Source: DAISKN01 sp963716925 (GTDB lineage Bacteria; Acidobacteriota; Vicinamibacteria; Marinacidobacterales; SMYC01). Taken from it: a stretch of 64,000 bases of DNA. Under the pieces are notes generated by a model. That model ran no database searches, was not told the DNA's origin, and worked only from the letters and a program-made list of their open reading frames with translations. Positions 62,768 to 64,000 of this stretch are shown here, piece by piece (the stretch's first letter is position 1; each line of letters begins with the position of its first letter). The position numbers were made by a program, and so were the translations under genes. The DNA is taken from assembly GCA_963716925.1 (NCBI GenBank), contig CAVQUX010000010.1:1364001-1428000 (forward strand), given 5' to 3'.

Positions 62768-64000
62768 TTACTCGGTTCGGAGCGTGGATGCGACGTCGAC
62801 TACCGCGGCCCTCCGAGCGGGAAGCCAGCTCGCCAAAACCGCCACCGCCAGCAGGAGCGCCGCTGCCAGTCCGAGAACCGTCGGGTCCGTCGGGCTCACC
62901 TCGAAGAGCAGCGCCGCGAGAAATCGCGTCAGCGCCGCCGCGCCCGCGAGACCGACGGCTATCCCGACAACGGCGACGGCCAGACCCTGCCGCAGCACCA
63001 TCCGCCGGACTTCGTCCGGCGCCGCGCCGATCGCGAGCCGGATTCCCATCTCGCGGGTGCGCAGGGTCACGACGTACGACATGACGCCATACAGACCGAT
63101 CGCGCCGAGGAGGAGCGCCACTCCGGATGCGCCTCCGACCAGGAGGAAGGTGAACGTCCTCCTGGCCGTTGCCTGCGCGACGATGTCGGTCAGGGAGCGA
63201 ATGCGGTACAGAGGCAGCGACGGATCGAGACCGCGGACCACGTCTCGGGCGGCGCCGGCAACGGCGTCGGGGTCGCCGACGGTTCGCACCACGAAGGCTA
63301 TATCGCGCGGCGTCCATCGCGGATCGTCGCGCGCCGGCAGGAGCGGACAGTAGAGCAACTGGTCCTCCGGCTGGTCGAGCGCCTTGTCTCGAACGTTCCC
63401 CACCACGCCGACCACCGTATACCAGGAGCTCCCGCGCGAGTAGATTCGCACGCGTTTGCCGATGGGAGACTCGTTCGCCCAATACCTTTCTGCTAGAGCG
63501 CGACTGACGACGGCCTCCAGGAGGACGTTCGGAGGATCCGGACGCGTGAAGCTCCGGCCCTCGAGGAACGGGATACCCGCCGCTGCGAAATAGCCGGGAG
63601 TCACGTACAAGACCGGATGGATTCCCGGAAGAGAGCCGGGAGCGATGGGGCGATCTTCCGCCCAGACCGCGCTGTCGGTCCGTCCCTGTTCGTCGAGCGG
63701 AAGCTTCGATGCCACGCCTGCCGCCTGCACGCTCGGGGAGCTTGCGATGCCGTCGAGGGCGCGCACGAAGAAGCGTACCGCCTCGTCGGAGCCGGGATAG
63801 GCGATCGGAGGGAGCGCCAGGCGAAACGTGATGGCGTTCGCCGGCTCGAAGCCAGGCTCTACGGAGCGAAGGCGCCAGATGCTCCTCGCCATCAGCCCCG
63901 ACCCGACCAGGAGTACGAGCGCGAGCGCCACCTGAGAAACGACGAGCGCGTGCCGCACGCGGTGTCGAGCGCGGCCCACCGTCGTCGAGCGACTCTGCAG
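62768..64000 (-). CDS. ADOP-type permease, N-terminus off the window
   Basis: The C-terminal 410 residues of a second permease of the same family. The frame is open to the window edge (…QSRSTTVGRARHRVRHALVV), so the start lies beyond 64000. Visible parts are one helix (VVSQVALALVLLVGSGLMARS), the second periplasmic core (FRLALPPIAYPGSDEAVRFF, ILYVTPGYFAAAGIPFLEGR-like) and the terminal FtsX domain with SYVVTLRTREMGIRLAIGAAP and ASWLPARRAAVVDVASTLRTE. It is the upstream gene of a permease pair, probably made by tandem duplication and divergence. Confidence 0.88.
   Translation of the reverse strand: MQSRSTTVGRARHRVRHALVVSQVALALVLLVGSGLMARSIWRLRSVEPGFEPANAITFRLALPPIAYPGSDEAVRFFVRALDGIASSPSVQAAGVASKLPLDEQGRTDSAVWAEDRPIAPGSLPGIHPVLYVTPGYFAAAGIPFLEGRSFTRPDPPNVLLEAVVSRALAERYWANESPIGKRVRIYSRGSSWYTVVGVVGNVRDKALDQPEDQLLYCPLLPARDDPRWTPRDIAFVVRTVGDPDAVAGAARDVVRGLDPSLPLYRIRSLTDIVAQATARRTFTFLLVGGASGVALLLGAIGLYGVMSYVVTLRTREMGIRLAIGAAPDEVRRMVLRQGLAVAVVGIAVGLAGAAALTRFLAALLFEVSPTDPTVLGLAAALLLAVAVLASWLPARRAAVVDVASTLRTE

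Noticed and set aside
60488..63496. A 1002-codon plus-strand open frame across two permeases
   Set aside because: It spans the junction of two real minus-strand genes, is rich in Arg, Glu and Gly and lacks any fold signal; a GC-driven shadow.
1..64000. CRISPR arrays, insertion-sequence ends, integrase or phage genes
   Set aside because: I looked for regularly spaced repeats, DDE or tyrosine-recombinase motifs and phage structural proteins and saw none.

Overview
The window is GC-rich DNA that looks like a soil or sediment Acidobacteriota genome. The evidence is the protein families rather than any marker gene: GWxTD-domain and PD40/CehA proteins, large ADOP-type MacB-like permeases, TonB receptors with a carboxypeptidase-regulatory N-terminus, a winged-helix/STAND/WD40 protein, a TPR/CHAT remnant and many Tat-exported enzymes. 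No rRNA, tRNA, CRISPR array, transposase or phage gene was recognised.

Layout. 1-6.2 kb: envelope and housekeeping genes (two membrane glycosyltransferases, a methyltransferase, FdhD, a 14-TM MFS pump). 6.2-15.8 kb: an accessory segment with a VapBC pair, a broken HEXXH protein, a winged-helix/STAND/WD40 gene broken in its first third, a Uma2 nuclease-fold protein and two DUF4143-type ATPases, whose start regions sit in palindromes. 15.8-23.3 kb: metabolism, including an SDR, a CoA-transferase pair with an enoyl-CoA hydratase (IpdAB/EchA20-like layout), citrate synthase, a cyclophilin, a cupin and a PhyH dioxygenase. 23.3-26.8 kb: a tract of truncated and frameshifted genes (glycosyltransferase N-terminus, sulfatase, serine hydrolase C-terminus). 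26.8-33.4 kb: TonB receptor, FG-GAP protein and a permease. 33.4-37.7 kb: sorbosone-dehydrogenase and CHAT remnants, clpS, a sigma factor, a zinc-finger protein and a secreted nucleoside hydrolase. 37.8-42.7 kb: M20 hydrolase, GlxA regulator, ABM protein, cysteine-synthase-like enzyme and MBL hydrolase. 42.8-60.2 kb: the most interesting part, with four PLP-fold enzymes of the SelA-like and class V aminotransferase types, all with Tat leaders, plus a Tat-exported PIG-L deacetylase, a PD40-CehA protein, a copper monooxygenase/TPR protein and a TonB receptor. 60.3-64 kb: two ADOP permeases.

The 42.8-60.2 kb island reads as an outer-membrane import and periplasmic processing system, probably for an amino-containing or N-acylated substrate: uptake by the TonB receptor, deacetylation by PIG-L, then elimination or transamination by exported PLP enzymes. 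The substrate is unknown and this pathway is inference.

The window also carries an unusual number of broken genes. Some have one frameshift and are otherwise perfect. Two tracts (about 6.8-9.9 kb and 23.7-26.2 kb) have many. Several genes keep only their first or last part, or both ends without the middle. Either this is real decay by deletion, or parts of the sequence carry uncorrected indels and collapsed stretches; the sequence alone cannot decide.
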